64,000 bases of DNA from assembly GCA_944386285.1 (NCBI GenBank), contig CALXAM010000043.1, positions 1-64,000 on the forward strand, in the 5' to 3' direction. Source of the DNA: an uncultured Clostridia bacterium. GTDB lineage: Bacteria; Bacillota; Clostridia; Oscillospirales; Ruminococcaceae. The position numbers and the translations under genes were made by a program. Below are positions 51,667-60,589 of this stretch, piece by piece. Positions within the stretch are counted from its first letter, which is position 1, and each line of letters opens with the position of its first letter. The notes beneath the pieces were generated by a model. That model was not told the DNA's origin, did not search any database, and was given only the letters and a program-made list of their open reading frames with translations.

Positions 51667-52880
51667 TTTGCTTTCCGCACAACCGATCCAACGACAAACG
51701 GACGATCAAATTGTACAGACAGCGACATTTCCGGATGGCATGCCGCATCGATCTCTTCACCTGCATCATTTTTCATATCAGACACAACAAATGCCACTGG
51801 TTCTTTTCCAGGTTCAAGCACTTCCACAGTATCTCCAGCACAGAATTTATTTTTCTGTGTGAGCATCAATCTTCCGTTTTCATATCCTGAAACAAGTGCC
51901 ACGATATCATATTCCCGAATATACCCGCCGTTTTGATAATACTGCTCCGGTGTTCCAAAATAAAATCCAGTACTATACTGCCGATGACTTACTTTTGTCA
52001 CTTCCTCTGAAAGCCATGGACGCAGTGAAAAATGGGCAGGATCACGCAAATAATCATCTACTGCGATCCGATACGCATTTGTAATAACCGAAACATAATA
52101 AGAGGATTTTGCCCGTCCCTCAATCTTAAAACTGGTAATACCTGCTTTTACAAGCGCATCGATATATTCGATCATGCAAAGATCTTTCGCATTCAAAATA
52201 TAACTGCCCTTTTCATCTTCAAACACAGGGAAATAAAGTCCCGGCCGTTTTTCTTCCATCAAATGATAGCCCCAACGGCATGGCTGTGCGCATTCTCCGT
52301 GATTCGCATCGCGTCCGGTCAAATAATTGGAAATCACACATCTTCCTGAAAACGACATGCACATCGCACCATGAACAAACACCTCAATCTCAAGTTCCGG
52401 TGGTGTCCGGCGGCGGATTTCCGCAATCTCTGCCAATGAAAGTTCCCGTGCAAGCACTACGCGTTTTGCGCCCATTTCATACAGCACATTTGCCGTTTCA
52501 TAATTTACAATACCATTTTGTGTTGAAATATGAATCTCCATTTGGGGAATGACTCGTTTTACAATCGAAAGAGTTCCCAAATCAGAAACAATGACCGCAT
52601 CTACGCCCGCCTCTGCCACACGGCAGAGATAGGGAGGAAGATCATCCAGTTCCTCATTACGTGGTAACACATTCACCGTTAAATATACTCGTACATTTCG
52701 TTCATGACAATATTCTACTGCGCGGAACAATTCTTCCTCATTAAAATTTGCCTGCGACGCGCGCATACCAAATTGCTTTCCTGCCAAATAAACCGCATCT
52801 GCGCCGTATAAAACCGCAGCTTTTAAACGTTCAAAATCACCTGCAGGAGACAATACTTCCGGAACTTTTGTCGGAATCAT
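51663..52880 (-). CDS. U32 family peptidase-like protein (TrhP/RlhA type)
   Basis: A 405-residue U32 protein. Relatives install tRNA (TrhP) or rRNA (RlhA) hydroxylation rather than cleave peptides. PEVLSPAGDFERLKAAVLYGAD opens the barrel. The U32 signature EVFVHGAMCMSFSGRC, with GECAQPCRWGY, supplies the Cys residues for an Fe-S cluster. A C-terminal beta domain follows. The ATG at 52880 follows AAGGAGG by eight bases. The ATGA overlap with the helicase places both in one transcript. Confidence 0.88.
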   Translation of the reverse strand: MIPTKVPEVLSPAGDFERLKAAVLYGADAVYLAGKQFGMRASQANFNEEELFRAVEYCHERNVRVYLTVNVLPRNEELDDLPPYLCRVAEAGVDAVIVSDLGTLSIVKRVIPQMEIHISTQNGIVNYETANVLYEMGAKRVVLARELSLAEIAEIRRRTPPELEIEVFVHGAMCMSFSGRCVISNYLTGRDANHGECAQPCRWGYHLMEEKRPGLYFPVFEDEKGSYILNAKDLCMIEYIDALVKAGITSFKIEGRAKSSYYVSVITNAYRIAVDDYLRDPAHFSLRPWLSEEVTKVSHRQYSTGFYFGTPEQYYQNGGYIREYDIVALVSGYENGRLMLTQKNKFCAGDTVEVLEPGKEPVAFVVSDMKNDAGEEIDAACHPEMSLSVQFDRPFVVGSVVRKAK

Positions 52881-52903
52881 CTCTTTTTCCTCCTTCATAA
52901 AAC

Positions 52904-52930
52904 AAATCATCCGCAAATGCGGATGATTTG
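52904..52930 (-). terminator. Terminator after mltG
   Basis: A perfect 11-bp stem (AAATCATCCGC / GCGGATGATTT) with a short A/T loop and TTTGTTTTA on the minus strand. Confidence 0.8.
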
Positions 52931-52941
52931 CCTTTTTCGTT

Positions 52942-54246
52942 TTATTTAAGTCCTGCTAATTTCAAATTTTTCTCATGTTCAGCAAGCGTTTTCGCATAAT
53001 AGAACTTTCCAGTGCTCAAATTGGTACAGAAATAATAATACTCTGTTGATTCCGGATTAAGTGCAGCCGTAATCGCCTGAACACCGGGATTACAAATTGG
53101 TCCGGGCGGAAGCCCTTCGGACTGATACGTGTCATATGCTGTGATGATTTCCTCATTCACTTCGTCACCCATTTGTGTACGCAATTCTCTGCCATATACA
53201 CGTGTAGGGTCAGCTTGAAGCCGCGGATAATTCTCTGGATCATTTAAACGGTTATGATAGACAGAGGATACCATCGCCATACTTTCTTCACTGTTGCCCT
53301 CTTGCTGAATAATCGAAGCCAGCGTAATCGTTTCTTCCAAAGAAAGGCCCAATTCCTCCATACGTGCTCTGTTTTCTTCGGTCAATACCTTTGATTCAAA
53401 CGTGGTCATCATCTTTTTGATCACGTTTGCCGGATTGTCGTTTTTATAAAACATATACGTATCGGGGAAAAGATATCCTTCCAATGGATGATATTCCAGC
53501 GAATTTTCTTCAAGCTCAGATACAAACGACAAATCGATGGTAACGACATCGACTGTATCAAGAAATTCTTCCGCAGAACAAACGCCTTTTTCCTCGAGTT
53601 TTTGTGCCATCTGATAAATTGTTGCACCTTCAGGGAACTGTACTTCTACCTCTTCCTGTGAAGAAGCATATTTAAACAGCTCAGACAAAATCGTACTATA
53701 CGACATATTGGAGTTCAGCGTATACACACCTGCATGGAACGATCCTTCCGGTTTTGTCAATTTATAATACACACGAAACAGCATTCCAGAACGAACAACG
53801 CCCGATTCTTCCAGTACCTCTGCAACTTTTTCTGTACCGGCATTTTGCGGAATTTCAATTGTGATCTTCTGATCGCCTTTTCCAAATCCGGACATATCCT
53901 GCACGCCAAACAAAATACCGAGCGCAAGCAAAGCCGCCACCGCAACAATGAGAACACCCATTGTCACACGAATCCATGCACTGTGGCGGCGTTTTGCCCG
54001 AATCTTTTTCGCATCCGCATCAGCCAGCGTATATTCTGGAATTTCCTCGATTTCCTTTCCGGCGTTCAGTTTAAATCCATGCACACGCCGTTCGGCAATC
54101 GTGCTTTTTTCATTCTGCTGTTTTTCCTTTGTTTCTTCTTTATCCATCTGTGATGCCGGTTGTGCAGTCGACACAGACGAATCAGACGTATCGGATACTT
54201 TTTCTTCTTCCGATTGTTCGCCTTTTTGTTTTTCCTCTTCAGTCAT
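52942..54246 (-). CDS. mltG: Endolytic peptidoglycan transglycosylase MltG
   Basis: Cuts nascent glycan strands and so limits their length. The 434-residue protein begins with about 90 cytoplasmic residues rich in E, K, S and Q. One membrane helix follows (VTMGVLIVAVAALLALGIL), then a LysM-like part (ITIEIPQNAGTEKVAEVL), then the catalytic domain. The conserved Glu is in ASIIQQEGNSEE and further motifs are SVYHNRL and LQADPTRVYG. GGAGG lies nine bases before the ATG. It overlaps fthC by eight bases. Confidence 0.93.
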   Translation of the reverse strand: MTEEEKQKGEQSEEEKVSDTSDSSVSTAQPASQMDKEETKEKQQNEKSTIAERRVHGFKLNAGKEIEEIPEYTLADADAKKIRAKRRHSAWIRVTMGVLIVAVAALLALGILFGVQDMSGFGKGDQKITIEIPQNAGTEKVAEVLEESGVVRSGMLFRVYYKLTKPEGSFHAGVYTLNSNMSYSTILSELFKYASSQEEVEVQFPEGATIYQMAQKLEEKGVCSAEEFLDTVDVVTIDLSFVSELEENSLEYHPLEGYLFPDTYMFYKNDNPANVIKKMMTTFESKVLTEENRARMEELGLSLEETITLASIIQQEGNSEESMAMVSSVYHNRLNDPENYPRLQADPTRVYGRELRTQMGDEVNEEIITAYDTYQSEGLPPGPICNPGVQAITAALNPESTEYYYFCTNLSTGKFYYAKTLAEHEKNLKLAGLK

Positions 54247-54850
54247 GCGACTGTTCCTCCTGTTTTTTTACTGTAAGAATATACTTCGGCGTGACAACAA
54301 AATCAGCCGGCACATCATATTTCCCATGCGGCAAACTATTCGTCATACAGTTATTATAACAAATTCCCGCTTTAATTCCTGAAAATCGCTGCAAGAACCG
54401 ATCATAATATCCTTTTCCAAATCCAATCCGGAATCCTTCTGTGTCAAATGCAAATGCCGGAAGAATGCAAAGCGAATCTGAATAATCAGACGCTTTTTCG
54501 CATTGTGTCGGATCTGGCTCCAAAAGGCCGAACATATCTGCGCGCAAATCATCAAGGCTATGGATAATAAAAAACTCCATATGGCCATTATGATCCATAC
54601 ATTTTGGTACGGCAACCGTTTTTTGATCTGCAAACGCTTGCTTCAAAATCGCAATCGTATCTACTTCAATGGCCGTAGATACAAAACAAAATAACGTTTT
54701 TGCCTGCTTATAAAACGGCGCTTCTATAAGCCGACAAAAAATCATGTGATCCCATTCTTGTTTCTGTGTACGATCCATCCGCTCACGAATCCGGCGGTAT
54801 TTTGCACGGAGTTCTCGTTTTAACGGACGAATATCGATTATTTTTCGCAT
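54239..54850 (-). CDS. fthC: 5-formyltetrahydrofolate cyclo-ligase
   Basis: Converts 5-formyl-THF to 5,10-methenyl-THF using ATP, 203 residues. Conserved parts are the N-terminal basic LKRELRAKYRRIRERM, FVSTAIEVDTIAIL, and the C-terminal FDTEGFRIGFGKGYYDRFL, which binds ATP and folate. It overlaps the 3' end of the DJ-1 gene by 13 bases and mltG by eight, so all three are one operon. Folate supply links loosely with ThyX in the same run. Confidence 0.92.
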   Translation of the reverse strand: MRKIIDIRPLKRELRAKYRRIRERMDRTQKQEWDHMIFCRLIEAPFYKQAKTLFCFVSTAIEVDTIAILKQAFADQKTVAVPKCMDHNGHMEFFIIHSLDDLRADMFGLLEPDPTQCEKASDYSDSLCILPAFAFDTEGFRIGFGKGYYDRFLQRFSGIKAGICYNNCMTNSLPHGKYDVPADFVVTPKYILTVKKQEEQSHD

Positions 54851-55380
54851 AACAAGCTGTCCTTAAGCGCTTGTGCCCGCGCATCGCCTAAGAGCAATGC
54901 AGCAAGTGCAAACGCAAATGTATTTGCAACACCAGCGCCGCGTGCTGTAATAAACATCCCATCCACTTCAACTGGTGCACCCGTCACTTCTGCACCAATC
55001 AATTCACTTTCAAATCCTGAAAAACAGGTGGCACGCTTTCCTGCTAAAAGGGAACGATGTCCAAGAATCGACGGCGCCGCACAAATTGCGCCAATCGGTA
55101 TCACATGTTCCACGCAATAAGAAATCATTTCCTGAACCGCCTGTGACTTTTCAAGATTTAAGGTTCCGGGCATCCCGCCAGGCAAAACGATCATCTGTAC
55201 ATCAGACACATTGATTTCCTCGGGCAGACAATCCGCTTTTACAACAATGCCATGCGATCCCTTTACCTCTTTTCCGGTTACTCCCACTGTGCAAACCGGA
55301 AGATCGCAGCGGCGCAGAAAATCAACCGGCGTCAGTGCTTCAATCTCTTCAAATCCATCTGCAAGAAATACATAGATCAT
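54838..55380 (-). CDS. DJ-1/PfpI family protein
   Basis: A 180-residue DJ-1 superfamily member (YajL/ThiJ type). The core includes the N-terminal FLADGFEEIEALTPVDFLRR with the conserved Glu, MIVLPGGMPG, and the nucleophile elbow IGAICAAPSILG with Cys near residue 102. Members act as deglycases, chaperones or redox sensors, and the activity here is unknown. The ATG at 55380 follows AGGAGG by eight bases. Confidence 0.88.
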   Translation of the reverse strand: MIYVFLADGFEEIEALTPVDFLRRCDLPVCTVGVTGKEVKGSHGIVVKADCLPEEINVSDVQMIVLPGGMPGTLNLEKSQAVQEMISYCVEHVIPIGAICAAPSILGHRSLLAGKRATCFSGFESELIGAEVTGAPVEVDGMFITARGAGVANTFAFALAALLLGDARAQALKDSLLCEK

Positions 55381-55428
55381 TTTCGTTCCTCCTAACGGTA
55401 TCAAACCAAACTCCCATAATATTCCCTT

Positions 55429-56280
55429 TTAGTTTAACATCAAATTCATATACGCGTCAATGAAAAACGGGATTTTTTCTGATTTTGACGAAAAAAACGG
55501 CAAAATCATCCCATAGGGAGTCATTTTTCCCGTTAATCCGATCGCCATTATTTGACGAAAGTTTGTCTGTTTCGCCAATGCACCGCACGCGTCGGAAAGT
55601 GCTTGTCCTGTTAAATTTGTTTCTAGAATAATCATCTGCTCCTTTGTCTGTTCCACGCAGAGATATCCCTCTTGTATTCCACCATGTACCATAAAAAAAG
55701 ATGCACCGGTTTTTCTCATCAGTGGAAACCGAATCGGCTGATATTCTTCCGAAAAATCAAATGAAATCATATGCGTGTTTAAAAGTTTTTCCCGCTCATT
55801 TAAAAACTGTTCGGGCAGACACTCCGTAAGCACGACAGACGGATTATCCGTTATCACAATCTTCCGTTCTCCCAAGAAAAAACGTGTTCGATATCCCATC
55901 ATTTTATATAAAGAAAACAGTGATGGAGTTGCAGGAACCAAAACAAGTGCGGTCGCACCTTCTGCTCTTGCTTCTTCTGCAGCAAATGCGTGGAGCTGCC
56001 GCATCAGTCCCTTTCTTCGAAATTCCTTTCTTGTCGCTACTGCATAAACATACCGACAGGGCGCAATCTGTTCATGCACACGCAGCTCCGCAGGAATGAG
56101 AAACATCATAGAAACAAGAACACCTGCCGATGAAAACGCGCCAAATCCCGTCTTCTCAATATGAATTGCCCGCAAAAATGAACGCGTCACTTCTTCACTG
56201 TCCCCAAACGCTTCTATCCAAAGAGAAAGGATATCGTCAACATCTTCATTTCGCAGCCGCCGCATAACAAAGTCACCCAT
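55429..56280 (-). CDS. GNAT acetyltransferase, two-domain
   Basis: A 283-residue protein. The N-terminal GNAT domain has the acetyl-CoA loop TRKEFRRKGLMRQLHAFAAE (residues about 87-106) and ATPSLFSLYKMMGYR. The C-terminal half resembles the Eis/SCP2-like extension seen in Eis-type acetyltransferases, though I cannot confirm this. Its ATG overlaps the stop of the DUF2156 gene (TAATG), so the two are coupled. Confidence 0.78.
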   Translation of the reverse strand: MGDFVMRRLRNEDVDDILSLWIEAFGDSEEVTRSFLRAIHIEKTGFGAFSSAGVLVSMMFLIPAELRVHEQIAPCRYVYAVATRKEFRRKGLMRQLHAFAAEEARAEGATALVLVPATPSLFSLYKMMGYRTRFFLGERKIVITDNPSVVLTECLPEQFLNEREKLLNTHMISFDFSEEYQPIRFPLMRKTGASFFMVHGGIQEGYLCVEQTKEQMIILETNLTGQALSDACGALAKQTNFRQIMAIGLTGKMTPYGMILPFFSSKSEKIPFFIDAYMNLMLN

Positions 56281-57155
56281 TATGCGCTCACCTCATATTT
56301 TGAAACAAGATATAACGGATAATACGAAAGTTTTGCACGCCGCAAGCCTTCAATGCCAACATCATCTTCCCGATTGACAAGACGATAGTTTTGACAGCAT
56401 CGCGCCAAAAACTCACGGTTCATGGCTGCATACGCGCCTGGAATCTTCGTATCTGCCTTTTCAAAATGAATAACAACCATTTCCTCGCTCAACTGCTCGG
56501 CAATCGTATAGGCGCAAACCTCCCCGTTCACTCGCAAAAGTCCGCCGAAAAAGTGTAATGCATCCCAATTTGAAAATGCACGATTTAGTGCTGTTTGCTC
56601 ACTTACAAGCGCCGGATTTTCTTTTTTGTCAACAAGCCATCGCCTCTGCATTTGCAAGCATTCTTCGATATTGTTTACACCGATCGGCTCAAACGACCAA
56701 TCCTGCTCATAGAATCGCGCCAGATGATTGCGTTTTGCATGATATTTCTTGCCGGAAAGATCAGTGAGTGTTTTGACCTCATAAACATAGTCATCATAAT
56801 CGCGACAATGTGAAATCAAAAATTTCCCGGGAAAAGCCGCCTCCAAACGTACTTTATCCCTTTCCTCCAGACTGTGCATCCGCAAAGGAATCCCCAGTTC
56901 TTCGCAATGGAAACACAGCGCATCAATAACCGGTGTTAAATTTCCATTTCCAATCGGAAACAAAAACGACGTACCGGTTTCTGTTTCAAATGATGCCGTA
57001 TAATATCCATCCACCTGACAAATCTGCGTATGATACACATCTTGCCAGACAAATAAATTTCCAAAACAGTATTCACATGACTGATGAGATGCAGATGCAT
57101 TGATTTGCTCGATCCATTCCCGATCAGAAAGCTCTATTTTTCGAAACGTTAACAT
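56280..57155 (-). CDS. DUF2156 protein (lysylphosphatidylglycerol-synthase C-domain-like)
   Basis: A 291-residue soluble protein with the DUF2156 GNAT-like fold found in the catalytic half of MprF. Supporting segments are FGNLFVWQDVYHTQI, GKKYHAKRNHLARF, QRRWLVDKKENPAL, EVCAYTIAEQL and the terminal IEGLRRAKLSYYPLYL. It lacks the membrane flippase half of MprF. It may transfer an aminoacyl or acyl group to a soluble acceptor. It overlaps tmk by seven bases and is coupled to the GNAT gene. Confidence 0.83.
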   Translation of the reverse strand: MLTFRKIELSDREWIEQINASASHQSCEYCFGNLFVWQDVYHTQICQVDGYYTASFETETGTSFLFPIGNGNLTPVIDALCFHCEELGIPLRMHSLEERDKVRLEAAFPGKFLISHCRDYDDYVYEVKTLTDLSGKKYHAKRNHLARFYEQDWSFEPIGVNNIEECLQMQRRWLVDKKENPALVSEQTALNRAFSNWDALHFFGGLLRVNGEVCAYTIAEQLSEEMVVIHFEKADTKIPGAYAAMNREFLARCCQNYRLVNREDDVGIEGLRRAKLSYYPLYLVSKYEVSA

Positions 57156-57820
57156 GAAAGATCTCCAACTATTGTTTCTAAAAGTTCCGCTGTAATCTCT
57201 TCTTCAGGCCGCGGTTCATCCGCATTCGCACAGCAAATAACTGACCAGCCTTCTTTTTGTGCCGCATATGCAGCAGTCTTTTCGCACTGCCGCAGATAGG
57301 CGATATTTTTCTCATGAATATCCTTTTTACTCAAATCTCCGCCATACCGCGACGTAATCAACCGATCGGCAACAGTACGGGGCATGTCTAAAAACAAAAC
57401 ACGATCCGGTCTTGGAAGTCCCAGTTTTTCATATTCAAAATCTGAAAGCCAAGAGAGGTATCCGTCCCATTCTTCTTTTTTAAGTTTAGACATCTGATGA
57501 ATCGCGTTAGAACTCACATAGCGTGTAGCAATCACCACACCGCCTGATTCATAAAATGAGCGCCATACGGTCATATAACTCGCATATCGATCCACCGCAT
57601 AAAAGCTTGCAGCCGCATAGGCGTTCACATCATTTGCATTTTCAGAAAAGACACCGCTTAAATACATTTTAACCAATGCAGAGGATGGTTTTTCATAGTC
57701 CGGAAAAGAAATCAGCATATTTTTAATTCCTTTTTGCGTGAGCGCCGCAGCGACACGCTTTGCCTGTGTTGATTTTCCTGAACCATCCAGTCCATCAATG
57801 ACAATCAGTTTTCCGTTCAT
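57149..57820 (-). CDS. tmk: Thymidylate kinase
   Basis: Phosphorylates dTMP to dTDP. The 223-residue protein has the P-loop VIDGLDGSGKSTQAKR (residues about 7-22), DRYASYM and RVLFLDMPRTVADRL, and a lid region SRYGGDLSKKDIHEKN. It is a little longer than the classic 210 residues. Its ATG overlaps the thyX stop by four bases (ATGA), so dTMP synthesis and phosphorylation are coupled in one transcript. Confidence 0.9.
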   Translation of the reverse strand: MNGKLIVIDGLDGSGKSTQAKRVAAALTQKGIKNMLISFPDYEKPSSALVKMYLSGVFSENANDVNAYAAASFYAVDRYASYMTVWRSFYESGGVVIATRYVSSNAIHQMSKLKKEEWDGYLSWLSDFEYEKLGLPRPDRVLFLDMPRTVADRLITSRYGGDLSKKDIHEKNIAYLRQCEKTAAYAAQKEGWSVICCANADEPRPEEEITAELLETIVGDLSC

Positions 57821-58605
57821 TTCTCGTTTCCCTTCTGTGCTGTCTCATGAAGCTCTTTATAAAATTCGCGCATTTCTTTTGCATGTCCGCAGGTCATATT
57901 TCCTTCCGTACATGCCCCTGCATAACAGGATGGACCTGCTGTTTTAAACAGTGTCGGTGCCACTTCACAGACAAGACGCAGCATTTCGTCTGCCAGCGCT
58001 TTAATCTCCCACTGCGCCCGATTACAGCAGCGATGTTTAAAGAAGTTATATAAACTGCGTGCGTTCATTGTCACAATCATCTGCGTATCACAAGCATTCG
58101 GAAGCACAAATCGTGCATCTTCAATCGCTTTTTTCTCTGCTTTTTTTGCAGCTTCTTTTTCGCTCATACCTTCATTTAAAAACATCTTTGTATGTTTTTC
58201 TTTTAAAATTCGTGTCAGCTCATTATAAGCCGCAAGATCTGCCCGCATCGCCTCTTCATACACGCGCATCGCTTCTTCGTCTTTCGCAATCTCCGGCGGA
58301 GTAATATAAGAAAATCCATCCTTATTCACATACCGCTGGCTCTGCACGCTGAATGAAGCGATCCGGTGCCGTGTAATCTGCGCAAGCAATGCGCGCGAAA
58401 CGCCTTCAATTCCAAATGTAAAGCTTACATGTTCAATCGGACTCTCATGCCCAAATGAAGCGAGCATTTCTACAAACGATGCAGCCTTTTCATCCGTCAA
58501 ACCATCGTATACTTGTCCCACGGTTGTGTTTGCATAGCAGAGCTTTGCCGCACAAGCAATCGTTTTTTCAGGGTTTGGGGTGTGGGAAATCAATGTCACT
58601 TTCAT
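57817..58605 (-). CDS. thyX: FAD-dependent thymidylate synthase
   Basis: Makes dTMP from dUMP with methylene-THF and reduced flavin. The 262-residue protein has the ThyX signature RHRIASFSVQSQRYV (RHRxxS...SxRY), HESPIEHVSFTF ahead of it and LPNACDTQMIVTMNARSLYNF behind. The last 40 residues hold a Cys-rich tail (CYAGACTEGNMTCGHAKEM). It is followed by tmk. A thyA gene is not present here. Confidence 0.95.
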   Translation of the reverse strand: MKVTLISHTPNPEKTIACAAKLCYANTTVGQVYDGLTDEKAASFVEMLASFGHESPIEHVSFTFGIEGVSRALLAQITRHRIASFSVQSQRYVNKDGFSYITPPEIAKDEEAMRVYEEAMRADLAAYNELTRILKEKHTKMFLNEGMSEKEAAKKAEKKAIEDARFVLPNACDTQMIVTMNARSLYNFFKHRCCNRAQWEIKALADEMLRLVCEVAPTLFKTAGPSCYAGACTEGNMTCGHAKEMREFYKELHETAQKGNEK

Positions 58606-58628
58606 ATTGGGTTGTCCTCCTGTTTTCT

Positions 58629-58671
58629 AAAAAACGGCAGCGCGGAGCAAGTACTCCGGCGCCGCTTTTTT
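58629..58671 (-). terminator. Terminator of the Cys-rich gene
   Basis: An imperfect GC-rich stem (GCGGCGCCGGAG / CTCCGCGCTGCCG on the minus strand) with a six-base loop and a T6 run, 19 bases after the stop codon. Confidence 0.8.
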
Positions 58672-58689
58672 ATTTTCCTTTTTGTTTCG

Positions 58690-59487
58690 TCAGTCACAAT
58701 CCGCATCTTCAAGTTTTGGCGGGAAAAACTCATTGACCGGGAATTTGATCTTTTTAAACAGCTCACACGGATCATCAGCCGAGGTCACACACTCTTTATC
58801 CGGCAGACAGAAATCATACACCGGCACCATCATCTGCACATTGCGTTCCAGCTGCACAATCGAGAATAAACCGATACTGATGCAGACTACTTTCGCCGGC
58901 CGTACTTTGTCAAATTCGTCATCAAAGAGTTTCGACACAACATCCGGGCAGGTAAACATTACTTCCTTCGGACAATCCGAGACGTCACAAAGCCGGCATG
59001 CCAAACAGATGGGATCTACCACTGACAAGTTTGCTGTCGGCAAATTCTCATCACAGCAGCAGTGCTTATCATTGTTGACTGTCAAACGGTTCGATGTGAA
59101 CTGATTAACGCTTCCCTCACTGCCATAGAGAATCACCTTCTTTTGGAATACGCTGATGCCTTCCGCTTTTACCGGTTTTGTCATCGGTGAAACAATTGCT
59201 TCCAAGCGCACCAAAAAATAAAACGTCATGTCAACAGAATAAAAACCTTTGTTAAAAGGAACTGGTTCCACATCCATAAGTACGGTATATACCTGCACAT
59301 TTTTACATTTCACCGCAGTTGCGTTGTCAATGATCGACTGGTTAAGCGGTGTAAAATAGACCCGGAGATCTTCTAAGCAGTCCTTGTCGGAACAGCTGTC
59401 ATAAATCCGCCCGGCATTGATACAAACGGCTTCTTTAAATCCGTTTGAACAGCCTGACTGCTGTCCTGCAAATTTTTGATCAGCCAT
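58690..59487 (-). CDS. Cys-rich conserved protein of unknown function
   Basis: A 265-residue soluble protein with 18 Cys, including a CCC triplet and PICLACRLCDVSDC in the middle, and a C-terminal tail EFFPPKLEDADCD. No signal peptide or membrane segment is seen. The region VQVYTVLMDVEPVPFNKGFYSVDMTFYF looks like a beta-rich fold. The ATG at 59487 follows AAGGAGG. It is monocistronic next to the sporulation cluster. I cannot name the family; Cys-rich clostridial coat-type proteins are one option. Confidence 0.7.
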   Translation of the reverse strand: MADQKFAGQQSGCSNGFKEAVCINAGRIYDSCSDKDCLEDLRVYFTPLNQSIIDNATAVKCKNVQVYTVLMDVEPVPFNKGFYSVDMTFYFLVRLEAIVSPMTKPVKAEGISVFQKKVILYGSEGSVNQFTSNRLTVNNDKHCCCDENLPTANLSVVDPICLACRLCDVSDCPKEVMFTCPDVVSKLFDDEFDKVRPAKVVCISIGLFSIVQLERNVQMMVPVYDFCLPDKECVTSADDPCELFKKIKFPVNEFFPPKLEDADCD

Positions 59488-59668
59488 AAAAATCCTCCTT
59501 TTCAAATCGAGCGTATGGCACGCGAAAACACATACGGCGTTTCACACGCGCTTACTCTATTGTATGAAAAAAATGAAAAAGAGTTCCTGTCTTTTTGACC
59601 AATCAAACTCTTTAGAGTATACCACATTTTCATTTCCTTGAAAAGAAGGCAAGATCAACGTGCGTATA

Positions 59669-59700
59669 AAAAACCGTCCTTATACTGAAAAGGACGGTTT
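59669..59700 (-). terminator. Terminator of the yabM-yabR cluster
   Basis: A perfect 11-bp stem (AAACCGTCCTT / AAGGACGGTTT) with an eight-base loop and T6 on the minus strand, directly after the yabR stop. Confidence 0.92.
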
Positions 59701-59705
59701 GATAC

Positions 59706-60203
59706 TTAATCGTAATCGTTATAATTTTTGCGCGGACGGCGTCTGCGTTCCGGTTGTTTCATATCAGAAAATTTTTCATCCGTTGAGGACATGAATTTCG
59801 CCAGCATATCTTCAAACGACGCAGGTCCTTTCGGCTGCTGAGGCGACGGACGCTGATCGTTAGAAAAGCGCCGATTTCCATTATTTTGACGAGAATTGCC
59901 TGAACGATTAAAGTTTCCGGACGGTCTGCCGCCATTTGAACGGTGTTCGCGGTTTTGGTTTTGCGGCTGCGGAAGCGCCTGTTTGATGGAAAGGCTGATT
60001 TTTCCGTCATCGCTTATGTTCAGTATTTTAACTGTAACCTTTTGCTGTTCTTTTAAATGCTCGGAAATATCACTGACGTATGTTCTTGCAACCTCAGAAA
60101 TGTGAACCATTCCAACTGCACCGTCTTCAAGTTCCACAAACGCACCAAATTTTGTGATTCCTGTGACCTTACCCTCAACAATTGTACCTACTTCATGCGG
60201 CAT
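59706..60203 (-). CDS. S1-domain RNA-binding protein (YabR-like)
   Basis: A 165-residue protein. An S1 domain in residues 1-75 (VGTIVEGKVTGITKFGAFVEL, then GMVHISEVARTYV and VKILNISDDGKISLSIKQ) is followed by a low-complexity tail rich in N, R, Q, G and P. Such tails are often seen in RNA-binding proteins. It is last in the cluster, as in B. subtilis yabR. AGGAGG is 14 bases before the ATG, a long spacing. Confidence 0.85.
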   Translation of the reverse strand: MPHEVGTIVEGKVTGITKFGAFVELEDGAVGMVHISEVARTYVSDISEHLKEQQKVTVKILNISDDGKISLSIKQALPQPQNQNREHRSNGGRPSGNFNRSGNSRQNNGNRRFSNDQRPSPQQPKGPASFEDMLAKFMSSTDEKFSDMKQPERRRRPRKNYNDYD

Positions 60204-60227
60204 ATTAACCCAATTATCCTCCTGTGA

Positions 60228-60521
60228 CTATTCTTTCCGGTTCGGATCAACAAACACTTCTTCATCCGGAAATGCCATACCGAGTTTTTCTCGCGCAATC
60301 TTCATAATATATTCGGTATTTTCTCCGGAATTTAAAATATCCGTTATCTCCGATTTGATCAGTTTCTGCTCATCAAGCTGTGCCTGTGCATCTGCAAGCT
60401 GTTGTTTTCGATTCGCAATATCAATCTGAATAGCAGTAACTGATACAGCAACATAAACCGTAAACGCAAGAAACGCAATTCTAAAAATCATACTCTTTTT
60501 GCTTTTCCTTGCTCTTGCCAC
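60228..60521 (-). CDS. divIC: Septum formation initiator DivIC/FtsB family
   Basis: A 97-residue bitopic division protein. A basic N terminus (RARKSKKSM) precedes a membrane helix (RIAFLAFTVYVAVSVTAI), then a coiled-coil (ANRKQQLADAQAQLDEQKL) and EYIMKIAREKLGMAFPDE typical of DivIC. It forms the DivIB-DivIC-FtsL complex at the septum. The GTG at 60521 has AAGGA ten bases upstream. It has an additional promoter inside the yabQ 3' end. Confidence 0.9.
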   Translation of the reverse strand: MARARKSKKSMIFRIAFLAFTVYVAVSVTAIQIDIANRKQQLADAQAQLDEQKLIKSEITDILNSGENTEYIMKIAREKLGMAFPDEEVFVDPNRKE

Positions 60522-60559
60522 GCATCACACATCCTTTTTGAACAAATTTGTACTGTTTC

Positions 60560-60589
60560 ATTATACATCATTCTGTTTTCGTTTTGCAA
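60560..60589 (-). promoter_or_regulatory. Internal promoter of divIC
   Basis: On the minus strand TTGCAA and TATAAT are separated by 18 bases, overlapping the last codons of yabQ. It allows vegetative divIC expression apart from the sporulation genes. Confidence 0.55.

Noticed and set aside
59572-59621. Attenuator hairpin (AAAGAGTT/AACTCTTT) ahead of the Cys-rich gene
   Set aside because: The predicted start from the TATACT at 59616-59621 falls inside the first arm, so the transcript would not form the full stem.
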